Origin: Amanita rubescens
Lineage: Eukaryota; Basidiomycota; Agaricomycetes; Agaricales; Amanitaceae
Direction: 5' to 3'
Assembly: GCA_015039365.1 (NCBI GenBank)
Contig: WION01000297.1
Location: forward strand, 1-63,759
DNA: 63,759 bases
A program made the translations under genes and the position numbers. Below are positions 12,375 to 24,601 of the stretch, piece by piece (within the stretch, counting starts at the first letter, position 1; every line of letters begins with the position of its first letter). The notes beneath the pieces are model-generated. The model was not told where the DNA came from, made no database searches, and worked only from the letters and a program-made list of their open reading frames with translations.

Positions 12375-14243
12375 ATGGCTACTCACGCACTTTTCGAGTC
12401 GGCATCCGGATATGCCATATTCGAGGTCAAATTTCTCGAAGATATCGGCGCAAAGTCGTTCGCTGTACAAGAGTCGATAAATGACCTGGCGAAGTTTGGA
12501 AAAATGGTCAACCTGTTGAGCTTTTTGCCGTTCAAAAGCGCGGCTCAGGCGTTGGAGAATGCTAATGACGTTTCCGAAGGTGATTGTCGCTAAAGGGTCG
12601 TGTATAGGTCTTGTGCTGATGAAGGTCTTCTTTCGGGTGCTAGGAATCGTCAATGACCATTTGAAAACATTACTTGAACTGAATCTTGCCAAAGCATCGA
12701 AAAAGTCATCCGTTACTCTCGCCGTTTCAGATACTTTGCTCGCAAGCGGTATCAAAAGTGCACTCAACATCAATTGTGATGTATCAGAACGGGGTCAAGA
12801 GTTAATACGGGGTATCCGGCTACATGCCTCCAAATTGCTCAAGGGATTGCAGGCAGATGACCTCAAGAAGGCACAACTGGGTCTAGGACACTCCTACTCA
12901 CGCGCCAAGCTCAAATTCAACGTCAACAGAGTCGACAACATGATCATTCAAGCTATCGCTCTCCTCGATCAGCTTGATAAAGACGTTAATCTTTTCTCGA
13001 TGCGGATGCGCGAATGGTATGGCTACCACTTCCCCGAGCTCGTCAAACTCGTGCCCGACAACCAAATCTACGCCCGAGTGGTGCAATTCATTGGTGATAA
13101 GGAGACATTGAACGAGGACAAGCTACCCGACCTGGCCGCCCTCGTCGAAGACAATTCCATACTTGCGCAAAATATACTGGACGCGGCTCGTGGCTCAATG
13201 GGCTCGTCATTATCTGAAATCGATATGCTCAACATCTCGTCCTTTGCGACTCGTGTCGCATCGTTGAGCGAGTACCGAAAGTCGCTCGTATCCTACCTGA
13301 CTGAGAAGATGAATCAGGTCGCCCCCAGCTTGACGGCGCTGCTGGGAGAGCGTATCAGTGCACGATTGATCAGTCATGCGGGAAGCTTAACGAATCTGAG
13401 CAAGTATCCTGCTAGCACGGTACAGATACTCGGTGCAGAAAAAGCATTATTCAGAGCGTTGAAGACGAAGGGTAACACACCCAAGGTATGGTCGATCATC
13501 GTTACTCTATCACCCATAATTTATCAAATCCACGCAGTACGGTTTGCTATACCACTCGACGTTCATTGGTCGCGCTGGACCGAAGCATAAAGGGCGGATA
13601 TCCCGTTTTTTGGCCAATAAATGTTCGATCGCGGCACGTATAGACTGTTACTCCGGTGAGCTCGCTCATTACCACACGCCATCAGACGGCCCCTAACACA
13701 CATTTCTATAGACAACCCAACTCCCAAGTTCGGCGAAGCACTCCGCTCACAGGTAGAACAACGACTGCTGTTCTTTGAAAAGGGCGAGCCACCAACTAAG
13801 AATGCGGAAGTAATGCAGAAAGTGCTAGAAGAACTTGCTCTGGAGCGAGGAGAGGATGGAGATGTAGATATGGATGAAGAACCGGCAGAACCAGCGCTGA
13901 CAACGTTAGAGCCAAGTCCACCCCCAAAGAAGGAAAAGAAAAAAAAGCGGAAGGTCGATGATATGGATGTGGATGAGGAGGAGGATGAGGAGCCTAAGTC
14001 GAAGAAGGCCAAGCTGTCCAAGGAGGAGAAGAAGGCACTGAAGAAGGCCAAAAAAGAGAAGGAGAAGGCTGAGGCTGCGGAGGTGAGTAAACGTGATCCT
14101 GGTGTCTACTTAAGCTAAGAACGGTATCGTAGGCCGAGTCACCCAAGAAGGAAAAGAAAGACAAAAAAGACAAGGACAAAGACAAGAAAGAGAAAAAAGA
14201 GAAAAAAGAGAAGAAGGAAAAGAAGGGAAAAAAGGCAGATTGA
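12375..14243 (+). CDS. NOP56: Nop56, box C/D snoRNP core protein
   Basis: Nop56 binds box C/D snoRNAs together with Nop58, Snu13 and fibrillarin for 2'-O-methylation and pre-rRNA processing in the nucleolus. Five exons join in frame: 12375-12579, 12644-13485, 13538-13655, 13712-14082 and 14133-14243. The N-terminus ([20 protein letters not shown]) is the NOP5 N-terminal domain. A coiled coil follows, then the Nop (snoRNA-binding) domain with [15 protein letters not shown], followed by [11 protein letters not shown] after the third junction. The tail is a Lys/Glu repeat ([10 protein letters not shown] type), as in other Nop56 proteins. The gene converges with the Nop12-like gene, 145 bp apart. 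Confidence 0.95.
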
Positions 14244-14388
14244 TCCACCCCTTTTACTGCTAGTATCTTCCTCTCATGATTGTCGCTGGATCCTGTAAAC
14301 CTTATTCACGCACTCGACTTGGAAATTCCGTTCTGCTCGCAAGAACTCTCCAAGTCACCTCGAATCCATCCATTATCGTTGTAGTAAT

Positions 14389-16375
14389 CTACTTTTTGGC
14401 ATTGAGCTTCGCGACGCTCGCCTCGCTCCTCATACGGCCTTTCTTTTTCTTCGGCTCGCTCTTTGCACTCTTCCTAACCCTAACCCGCTTCTTGCCATCA
14501 CCACTTGCCTGATCATTGTCCTTCGTCGTCCCCATCGCCATCCTTGCCTTCTTTTTCGCCAATCTCCGCGCGACGCGGTCTGCGTCTGCGGCTTTGGCCC
14601 GTTTACGCTCATCTTTAGACAAATGGGCCAACTTATCTCCGAGTTTAGGATTGCCCTTTGGCACGATGATGGGTTTGGGCGGTTGAACTGGTTGACTTTG
14701 CTTGTTGGCCTTTGTAGTTTGCTGGGTTGGTTGTGATTTAGATTTCGACTGTGACTGCGCTTTTGCCTTGTTAGTCTTGTGGGTCTCCGCAGTGAGCTGC
14801 TTTGTGGGTAAAGACGATCCGGGTATCGTTTTGCATCTCTGAACCCGTAGCTTGCGCTTGGCAAATTTGAGTTTGCCCGCTTCCAGAGCGAGAATTTCAT
14901 CCACGCATTCTCGATCCTGTAAAAGTGCGTTCAGCTCGAGGGTCATTGAAAACGTCGAAATGGACGAACCGCAAACTGGACGTATGCAAACCCTTTTCCG
15001 AGTTGCGTCTCTCGGTCTCTGACGATCCTCACACGAGTGACCCACGCCCGCTCCTTTTTCACTGAACGATTCTTTTCTCCTTCCTCATCTCCTTCGTCTT
15101 CTCCGTCCTCCGACCTTGGCGGAGCTTCTCCTCTCTCTTTCGACACCACACCCTCAAAGAATACTCTTAGATCTTCCTCTTTAGACGCAAAATCCAGGTT
15201 TCCGACAAATATGGTCAATTTGGGGTTTGCATCTGGATCTCTCGTGGATGATTTACTAACAACATCGACGCGAAGAAGACGGTCCATAAAAGTCGTGCCG
15301 TCGCACTGGCGCGCAGCAGTTTGGGCCGCTTCATAGGGGTCTAATACCTCTTTGCGCAGTTTAGGTTCTGGTGTGGTAGAAGAGGATGGCAGGGAAGGGA
15401 GGACCGAAGCAGGATGGGCAAAAACGACGTAAGCATGTACTGTGTCGGCTACAGAATGGAATTCTTGGTGGATGAATGCGATTTTCTTCTTTTGGTTTGG
15501 AGTGAGGAATCTCTTCTCGTCCTTGTTTTCGTTGGTGTCTTTGTCGGCTTGGGAATGGCGCCATGTAGCTGCGCGGGCTTTGTCATGTTCTCGTCCATCT
15601 TTTCCGTGATGTTTGTTGGAAGACGACGTTTCGTCGCCCGTTGTTGTAAGATCAACTGCAGGATCCTTGAATGGGACCGAACGGAACCGAATAGATTCAA
15701 TTTTTGCGGTGGGCACTGCACAAAGGAGGTGCCTTCGTAGTTGCTTTTGAAGGGGCTATGAGGACGAGTTAGTGAGGGTTAGCATTGGCAATAATGAATA
15801 CGCACTCGCTTCTTGACAACTTCAACGCTCAAGTTCCCGACAAAGATGGTCCGAAGGTCCCTTTGTTCCGACGTCTCGTCCGGAGGAACGTATTTCTTCT
15901 TGGAAGAGGCTTTGCGTGATTTCTCTTTAGGTTTCAAGAGAGATTCGTGAACAATTTTACTGGGGTCGAATGAATCGTCTTCATCGTCACTGGAAGCGCG
16001 TCCATCTTCTTCGTTTTCTGATGAACTTCCCTGCTCTGAAACAGATCCGTCGCTGTCTGAATCGTCTGCTGAACGCGTATCCTCTTCGTCATTTATTTTC
16101 GTCAGAACACTTTGAGCCTCCTTCTTTGCCTTCTTGCCAGCTACGCCTGTTGAACTCTCCTTTGCCTCTGATTCGAGCTTCCGCTTTTTACTAGTCACAT
16201 TCTGAGTTTTGACATCTGCCCTGAGAGGCGCAGCGTGCACCTAACGGTATTTCATAAGTTTTAAATTGAAAGATTACATATTTTCGCTCGCCTTTGATTT
16301 GAAAAGATTGTCCAACTCGGAGTCCACGGCCTGCACATCTTGTGCCTTTGGTAATAAGAATGAAGAGAGACTCAT
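14389..16375 (-). CDS. NOP12: Nop12-like nucleolar RNA-binding protein (two RRMs)
   Basis: Four exons: 16375-16292, 16240-15806, 15755-14970 and 14916-14389. The start MSLSSFLLPKAQ is followed by an acidic Ser/Asp/Glu-rich region, then a first RRM split by an insert (TIFVGNLSVEVVKKR with RNP2; later HAYVVFAHP) and a second RRM (LTIFVGNLDFASKEEDLR with RNP2; GKGFAYVQF with RNP1). The Lys/Arg-rich tail is typical of ribosome-biogenesis factors. Yeast Nop12 acts in 5.8S and 25S rRNA maturation. Intron 1 (16241-16291, 51 nt) keeps frame only if it begins with GC rather than GT. Tail-to-tail with Nop56, a functionally matched neighbour. Confidence 0.85.
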
Positions 16376-16470
16376 GGGTGGGCGGAACGCCGTAAATTGC
16401 AACTTGGCGTTTTGCAGTGTGTGCCCGGGTGTTGCGAGATTCGAACGTCGACCCTGCAATGTACAAACGT

Positions 16471-16572
16471 GGGCGTTTAGCGCAGTGGTAGCGCGTATGC
16501 TTTGCAGGCCCTGCAGTAGAAGCGCAGATCCTTACTTGTATAAGGTCCAGGGTTCAATCCCCTGAACGTCCA
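16471..16572 (+). tRNA. tRNA-Ala (UGC) with a 30-nt intron
   Basis: The acceptor stem GGGCGTT pairs with AACGTCC, with discriminator A. D arm GCGC-AGTGGTA-GCGC. Anticodon stem TATGC pairs with GTATA. The loop TTTGCA reads anticodon TGC. T arm CAGGG-TTCAATC-CCCTG. The intron occupies 16507-16536, right after position 37, the canonical eukaryotic site. It lies upstream of and divergent from the Nop12-like gene. Box A and box B are within the D and T arms. Confidence 0.93.
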
Positions 16573-17099
16573 ACTTTTTTTTTCCTCACGCACGACTGTA
16601 CTATTTCACGTATATGTATAAGGTTGAATCACACAGTCGGCAAGTATGAATGGAATTGATACCGAGGTAGAATTGTTCGGAGCAGGAGGCCAAGCTTCTC
16701 AACTTCTCTTAATCATGTCCCGGTGTTATTAGAAGAGTGATAATTAAATCGATTTTCGATATTTAGAACTTCATTCCGTAGTGTACGGATGTAGCGGCTT
16801 TGCCAGCTATTACTTAAACTTACGCCTGCTACACATTTTGCAATGTACGTGATCTTCTCAATTGTTTTGTCTTGAATCGCTCATCGATACGCTTCAGATG
16901 GCAGAAATTGATAAGCGACATGGAATGGAAAGTACACGTGGCCGAGTTGGACCTGAAACGGACGACAGCCATGCTGCCTCGTTTATGACACATCCTTTGT
17001 CACTTTTGAATGCCTGGATGCCTCTCCATCCTTTTCCCAGTGCTTCGACAGAACCGTAACGAACGCAGGGAAAAAACCACCTCTCTTACCCAGGATCTT

Positions 17100-18415
17100 A
17101 TGCAGCATCAAGAACTTCGCCCGGATAATGCCAGTGGTAATTTTTACTTTTCTCCGCAGCTTCATTTACACTTATCTTCCCTTCCAGAGCAAGGTGCACC
17201 TTATCCTATTCTTATCAGAGGTCATTCCCTCCGGAAATCGCGCGTACCCCCGAGTGCTACAAGTCAGTTGGATGAAAACTTTGATGCTATCTCGCAAGAC
17301 GGCACGACAACCGCGCGCACTCCCCCCCGGCGTCGCGATTGGGAAACCGAACGGACTTCCTCCCCTTTGGATGAAGATTTTGATCTAATGACATCCAGTG
17401 CTGGAGCTACGACTGCGCGCGGGTCAATATACAGCGATCCCCGACCACTCCCACCAGAGGGAAGTTATAGATACATGCCCGAACGTTCGCGCGCCTATAG
17501 TCCAGACGGAAACAAGATCGGTAACTCCGGACCCGGAACTCAAGGACCAAGTCGTCATAGTACCATAACGCGGTCGACGAGTAAGCACGGGCGCCATGGC
17601 TCAGGCTCGGGTCCACAGTTTGAAGTGGTGAAGAGCCAAGTCGTCGAAGACGGTCCTGAGCGCACAGTCACTGTTTCTCTATGGAAGGAACAGGTTGCAA
17701 AATCTATTGGCCCAAACGGCGAGACAATGAGTGTGCATTACTACAGCGCAGAGGAGGTTCTTCCGAATACGATGTACACGAATGAAACTCGAGGAAGAAG
17801 AGATGAGTACACGACACCGTCTGAGGTTAGTCACTCATAACCAACAGAATTACTGTTCTTTGCTAACATCAAGTTATGCAGGCTGGCGATACTCGACCAG
17901 TTCGTGATATCCCGTCGTCTCCTCGAGATATAACGCCCAGTGAACGAAATTACCGTCACCGCAGTCCTCAGTCTCCTGGACCAAGTTTGACGGGGAACCG
18001 AAGTGACATATATTATGGACAGTCGCCTCCTCGAATTTCAACTCCTATGAGGCCCATGGGGGGCGCTCAATCTTCTACACCATCCTATTCTCCTCAACCT
18101 GCTTCTCCATCATCAAAAGACAATTCTCCTGGACGGATAGGAGCCCAACATCATGGTGGGCCAGACAACAGTATAAGCACCATCAAATCGCTTCCAACCA
18201 TTGAAATGGAGAAAATTCTCGACTCGTGTGAACCTTCTCTGGTACACGTCGCGCCTATTCTTGCTTGTCTTGGTATAACCAGAGAGGAACATTTACGCGC
18301 GATTATCAGGTTGTCGGAAGAAACGAGGGACAAGGAAGTCAAGGAGGAGGCATTAAGACTCGGCATGACAGTGATGGAGTGGGCGATTCTGTTGGATAAA
18401 CTTCACTCTTTATGA
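17100..18415 (+). CDS. Conserved agaricomycete protein of unknown function
   Basis: Exons 17100-17136, 17188-17825 and 17882-18415 give 402 residues in frame. The first two thirds are Ser/Pro/Arg-rich and probably disordered, with repeated LDENFD / LDEDFD motifs. A more ordered patch reads FEVVKSQVVEDGPERTVTVS. The C-terminal 80 residues (IEMEKILDSCEPSLVHVAPILACLG through VMEWAILLDKLHSL) form a predicted helical domain shared with hypothetical mushroom proteins. No function known. The start was chosen because it joins exon 2 in frame through a normal intron. Confidence 0.65.
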
Positions 18416-18603
18416 AGTAGGTTTATCGTAGTACGCTCGTGCGGCTTGAATGTACTATACTCATGTTTCTGTCGCGCAATAATACGGACTGAGTTGTGGC
18501 TCGCAAATTCACGTGACAGCGCGTCTTTGTCGCGTAGGTCCAAGTTTGTTCCTTTCAGCATCCTCAAGGTAACAGCAAAGAAGAATTGGAGAAGCTCTCA
18601 GAA

Positions 18604-20861
18604 ATGTCTAGCGATCCGGCGTCACCTGAGCGGCAGGCTCAAGTCAAAACTGCCAGCGGCTCGGATCATAGTACACCAGGTTACGAACGCCGAACGGGTA
18701 TATTCCTCCAGGACGCGTGCTTCCTACATCGATTCATCAGGTCAAGGATAACATCTAGCATAGTCGAGCGTCCAGAACGCTTAAGAGCCGTAATGGTTGG
18801 CTTGTCCGCTACGATAGCGCGTTTGGAGGATGCGCTGCATAGCGGGGATGGTAGTGGCGCGAACAAAGTTAACGTAACCGATGGATCATCCGCCGTCAAC
18901 CCCTTCGCTTCTCAATCTGATGTCATTAAACCAAAATCTGACGTCGGGACGGAAGAACTCGAGGCCGCTATGGGTCGCATCACTATAAATCAACCGACGG
19001 CTCAACAACTTTCAATAAGCCCAGCTGTTCCTATTACGATCATCCAGAGTCAAGCATCTCTTGATCTCTTGAAACATCCAGCTGTCAAATATGTCCATGG
19101 GGACATCGACAAGGACGTTTATCTCGAGAATCTCGTTCGATGGATGCGAGAAAGCTCTGATAAGATAGCCAACGGAGAGTCTGAAATTCCCAAGGAACTG
19201 TCTCAGGGTGATTTATATCGTCAGTTTTATCTCAAGTTGCTTTCTATGAATGATATTAACATGTAATTCTATTAGTCTGTCCACAATCTTTGGATGCGGT
19301 TCAAGGTGCGCTCGGGACAGTGTGCGAGGCTGTTGATCGAGTCATGACATCCGTTGGGCACACCCGCAAAAGCCAAGCAGAAAGTTCGCCAACTCTGAAC
19401 ATTCAGCGTGCTTTTGTTGCGATCCGCCCGCCGGGCCACCATTGCGGCGAGGATACACCCTCGGGATTTTGCTTTGTTAATAATGTTGCAGTCGCGGCTG
19501 CTCATGGTTAGTGCAATCTCCTTCATGCGAAATGTGGAGTAATTTACTCGTTCCCTTTAGCGCACCAAAAATACGGCGTCCAACGGATCGTGATTTTTGA
19601 CATTGATCTTCACCATGGTATGTTGCTAGATCTCCCCGAATAGTCGCTTGTCTGACGACATACATGTCCAGGAAATGGCACACAGTCCATCATTTGGCAA
19701 ATAAATGAAGAGACATACCGCCAAACGCTCGAGAAAGAGGCGGGTGGCATTGTTTCGAAAACAGGACCGCAGATATATTATGGTTCGATTCATGATATAT
19801 TGTCTTTTCCATGCGAAGTCAGCCTCTTAAGTTCATTAGCGTGGAAATGCTCATTCACTACACAGGACGGAAAAGTCGAACTCGTCCAAGCAGCCTCTGC
19901 TTCAATTCACAAAGCTCACGGGCAGTACATCGAGAATATACATCTGGAGCCTTATTCTTCAGAAGATCAGTTTTGGGAAGTACTGTACAATCATAAATAC
20001 CGCGGGCTGCTCAAGAAGGCCGAAGAATTCCTCGCTGATACCGGCGGACCCGGGAATGATGTGTTGGTTTTCATCAGGTCCGTTTCTTCTCCTGCTCCGT
20101 TCTCGGAGGCTAAGTCGGCAGAGTAGTTGTGGAATGGATGCTTGCGAACACGAATATGAATCCATGTCTCGCCATGGGCGCAAAGTTCCGGTTTCCTTCT
20201 ACCACCAATTCACACGCGATGCGTGCGCATTTAGCGACCGGTTCGCCGATGGGAGGATCATCAGCGTACTCGAGGGAGGTTACAGCGATCGAGCATTGAT
20301 CAGCGGGACGATGGCGCATATATCTGGGCTCGTGACCGCACATAATCACAACATGGATGATAAGGTGAACAGAACTTGGTGGGACGTCGATAATCTGGCA
20401 AAGGTCAGTCCAATCTGTCATCATATTGATCACGTCACAAATTGCATTACATCACTCGATAGTTGGAAAAGGCGACTAAACAGCGTAAAGGCCCTGGGGG
20501 TAGAAAATCTCTGCAGAGCCAGGAAGCAACGGAAAAGTGGCTGCAGCGCACGGTAGAGATCTTGTCTTTTGTGGATACTGGGGCAGCTATTCGACCGGCA
20601 GAGTCTAGAAGGTCTAGTGAACCGCCCTCGATGACATTGCGCGATCGAGGTAAGAAGGGGAAAGACACGACGGCTTCGTCTCCCCCTCGCGCGAGCCAGT
20701 CTACCTGGGGAAGAAATGGAGGGAAGCAAAGGTCTGCGAAGATGCCTGAATCTGTGTCCCTTCCTGCTGGAAATCCGAGGGGAAATGAAGGCGAATTAAA
20801 TGAGCAAGGACAGGCGAAGAAGCTGCCACGCGTAATTTTGCGTCTAAAACCTGAGACGTAA
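18604..20861 (+). CDS. HOS3: Histone deacetylase, Hos3-like class II
   Basis: Zinc hydrolase that removes acetyl groups from histone lysines. Seven exons: 18604-19219, 19276-19506, 19561-19617, 19672-19817, 19866-20077, 20127-20403 and 20463-20861. Catalytic motifs are in order: RPPGHHCGEDTPSGFCFVNN (paired His and metal site), FDIDLHHGNGTQ (metal-binding Asp/His), a GMDACEHE metal Asp motif, and LEGGY carrying the catalytic Tyr. The N-terminus has the RPERLRAV motif and a long insert before PPGHH, as in Hos3 proteins. The C-terminal tail is basic and disordered. The gene converges with the reductase, 114 bp apart. Confidence 0.93.
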
Positions 20862-20975
20862 TCTCGAGGGCGTCATTCGGTTGATACCCTCATCGTGATA
20901 CCCACTGAATTATTTGTATATTGGAAAACTTATCAAGCATGATAATACATGGAGGAGGACATTGATGTTATGCCC

Positions 20976-22608
20976 TTACTCATCTGCGACTACGATTACA
21001 ACTTTCGCCTTGTTCTGTCCTTTCTGGAGAGCCAAAAAAGCGTCTGCTACTTTGTCAAGTCCCCTATGAACCTCTTCGCCATATTTCAGCTCTCCCTTGA
21101 CAAGGTGAGGGATCACGAAGTCTTGATGATCATTCCTCCACTTGGGTCCAAGGTTTGATGCATTGAACCCCGACAAAGTGATTGACTTTGGGATTATTTG
21201 GACCAGGTTCTGCAACGAAATAAGCAAAATGCACAACATGTGAACGACGAGCGACGAATTACCCGAACGGAAAAGTTGCCATTGGCATATCCTAAGGGAG
21301 TTGTCTAGTTTACATGTTTTCTTTCTAACGATTTAACATACCTGATACCATGCCGCATTCCTTTGCCGCAAGTGAAGATTAGAACTTCATTGATGAGATA
21401 ACGATCAATGGACAAACGTACAAGGAGTCGAGCACCAACATTGGCGTTATCAATTGCCGCTTCCAGAGTTTCGCCGCCTACATTATCCCAGAAGCTGTGT
21501 TATCGATATATCAAAGAGTCTTCGTGAAACATCAAGCTATCACGCACATATCGATAGGTCCTTCCTTTTTCAGGACTTCTTTTGTGTCCGTTGTCTTGTA
21601 ATTAAATACAACATCAGCCCCGATCTCTTTCATGAATTGAACCTTTTCCTCGGAGCCGGCCGAGGCGATGACCTTCAACCCATCAAGCTTGGCAATTTGA
21701 ATGACCAATCTGTGGATATACAGTCAAAGTTGAACAGAAAGGCGACTCGAGAGATGACACAAACGATCCAACAGCACCTTGTAGTCGAAGGGTTAGTCAT
21801 TTTCGATCGATAGATTGGGCGAGTGGTAAGACTCACTTGCTCCTGATGACACGAAGACCGTTTCACCCTAATGTCCGGTTTGGTCATTACTTGTTAGGAC
21901 AAACGGGCAAAAATAAACCTCACCTTTTTGGCGCGAGAGTGTTCACGCCATCCTGCAAAAGCGGTTAAACCTGAAATGAAACAGTCATCAAAATGCGCAA
22001 AAGATCGTAACATGCGTAGATCCCTTACCTGGCATACCGGCCACTCCGATATAGACACTCCATGGGAGGTTATGAAGATTTTCGATTTTTGATAAACCGT
22101 CGATGTTAGGAATGATACTGTATTCTTCATGTGCTTCAGGTCCATCAGCATGATTCCAGAACTAGGGTTCCATCGCGTACCCAAGGATCGCCCATATAAG
22201 TGGTCTCCAGGCTGTACCCCTGGGAACTCGGAGCGAAGGACGACACCGACGCTATAGCCTCGAATGCTGTATTGCCATAGTCAAAAGGACATTCTTATTA
22301 ATCCGAGGAAAGTAATTACGGTTCACCAAGCTTGAAGGGCTGGGTTTAATCATCAGGTGAGTTTCTCGATTCAGACGCGGCCATACACCACCTACATTGT
22401 AAAAGTGTGGCCCCTCTCGCATCATTCCACCCATGTAAATATCGAGCGAAAGGACAAGTGTCTTGAGTAATAATCCACCGTTAAGTTGTGTATGTTCGAG
22501 ATCGATGACAGAGGAGGTGTCGTAAACCAGAGTCTTGCCTGGTTCTACAAGACCGCTAGCAGGAAGCCAAGAGTTGAGTATGACACGGCTGTTAGAGACG
22601 GGAGCCAT
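20976..22608 (-). CDS. NAD(P)-dependent MDR reductase (alkenal/prostaglandin reductase type)
   Basis: Zinc-independent medium-chain dehydrogenase that would reduce the C=C bond of enones or alkenals with NADPH. Several short exons: MAPVSNSRVILNSWLPASG, then LVLSLDIYM (the family's D-P-Y-M position), PFKLGEP, YSVGVVLRSEFPGVQPGDHLYG, EEYSII, NLPWSVYIGVAGMPG, GLTAFAGW, GETVFVSSGA, then VIQIAKLDGLKVIASAGS (nucleotide-binding fold), GADVVFNYKTTD, FWDNVGGETLEAA and a C-terminal exon ending KVVIVVADE. Each piece matches the family in order. The junction after PGDHLYG (near 22150-22190) is not resolved and needs either a very short intron or a frameshift. Confidence 0.85.
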
Positions 22609-24601
22609 CGTGAATGTTGTTGTATTCCGAATAGAAATTAGACGGTCATATATATACCTGAGCCCCAGCCAGCAGAGAGTTGTTCATCTTGTCGGATGTC
22701 TTCCGTGATGCAGGCTTTGAGTGAAATCTGTTCTCGTAATAACTCGCGATCGGTTATTTGTCACAGAACCCAGTTACAAATTCCCGGAGGCACGGATCAC
22801 TTGCGCGTGCAGTTGTAACTTGTAAGGACTGATTTTGGCCTCGCTGAAAGTTGCTGTCCGCTTCAGCCGCGGGGTTCTGTCTGATTTTTTTACCACCACG
22901 CAATCTGGGCAAGTGTCCTCAGCTTACTAATAGTCCAAATGAAACGTATTACGTCGATTTCATGAGTCATCGACCTGTCATTGCAACCGTGTCGAATTCG
23001 ACACAGCCACCATACCATGCTAGCTACATTAAGCCTAATCTATGACATCAAATACATTCAACAAGGGGTGGGCGATGGGAGCGAGTTGAATCATTACCAG
23101 CTCTTAAAACATCCCGCAGCAGGTTCGCAGGTATTCTAGAGCGTAAGGGTCAAAATCGCGTCTATAGGACATACCAGACCAGTATTTCGATATCAACGAC
23201 GATGGGGGTAGGCGCCGCAGAAGTGAGGCAATTACTAAAATGATGAGGATATTGATCTCATGAAGCGCACGCGTAGCTGATATCACTGGCAAGGGGAATA
23301 TTAGACAAGAACGACGTGTCAAACGGTGTTTGTATTTTGCATTGCTCGAGACCTATACATATGCCTCCCAACTTCCAATGAAACCACGAAAACAACAAGC
23401 CAATCACATTAGTTACGTTGATGTCGCCAGAGCAGAACTTCCTGCTCGAAAGCATTACGTGCGCAGCCTCAGAGCACTTCAAAATTATCACTGTTGTTTG
23501 GCATTAGGCTAAACGTTTTTCTGTGATTGAACGAAGGGGTGCACTTTCAGGTACTAAGTCGAACACGGAGACGCTCAGTCTCCGGGGTGTTCATAACATT
23601 GAGCGTTTGAGCGCGGAGGGACACATGATGATCGGGATTCGGACGCGTCTTTCGGTTCGGGAAGTTCCGTCAATTGTTCGGAGCCCTCCGAACTTATTCC
23701 GCGATAATGCTGCGCGTTATACGACATTCTTATGCCGATAAATAATATATTCTTCAGCCACTAACGAAGCTTCCCCTGTCGAGGACCGCCGTCCGTCGTG
23801 GTTATTTAACCCCAGGTAGGTTCTTGTTTAGGTCGTCGAAACTCAGTCACCAAAACATCTGACGCGTTATCAGGCCGACATCCGATATCCCTCCAAGTAA
23901 GTTAAATTACGTTATTGTTACAAGTCGATTCGGTGACACGACGAGACCAGTCGGCTTTTTCGACCCAGTTCGTGTCGAGGAACGCCGTAAGATGCGGGAA
24001 ATGATGAAGGCAGCTTACCCCAATGGCCCTCCGTAAGCGCAGGCAGGGTGCATGTAGGTTCTTATTTAGGTCGTCGGGAGATCAGGCTGATAACCCGCTC
24101 TAAGGATAAGTTCTGAGGGCGCTGATTGATTTCGGCAATTCCTCGATCCCGAAAGGCGGCAAGGTCATCTTCCTTCTCCCAATGCTAATCATGTTTGGAA
24201 AGGACATCCCATAGCTACTCCTCTTTCCTAGACTACTGTCACTGCCTCAGACCTACACAGAAGTGGGGGATGACGAATCCTGATATTTATACATGGCATC
24301 ATCATAATCACCCTGCTGGCTAAGGAGTGCGACAACGTAGGCTCCTGAAACTTCCAATGAAAATCGACGTCTGCGGGAAAATATAGGCACACACAGATAC
24401 ATCGCATACAATGCAGGACATCGAGGATAGACTAACTGTTGTAAACGAACGACCTGCATGCAAACGCATGGTTATTCTGCAATGCGTCAGACGCGTTGCT
24501 ATCTAGAATTGACTGGACTATCACCCTAGATGTTTTTATTTTGTAAGGTCCAGTATGCCGCTTCTATACCTTTCGTACATCATATCATGTTAAAAAGAAC
24601 A
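22609..24601. other. 2 kb without a recognised gene; short direct repeat
   Basis: No domain-bearing frame. A 23-base direct repeat (one mismatch) sits at about 23816 and 24054, starting GTAGGTTCTT and ending TTTAGGTCGTCG. Confidence 0.4.
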
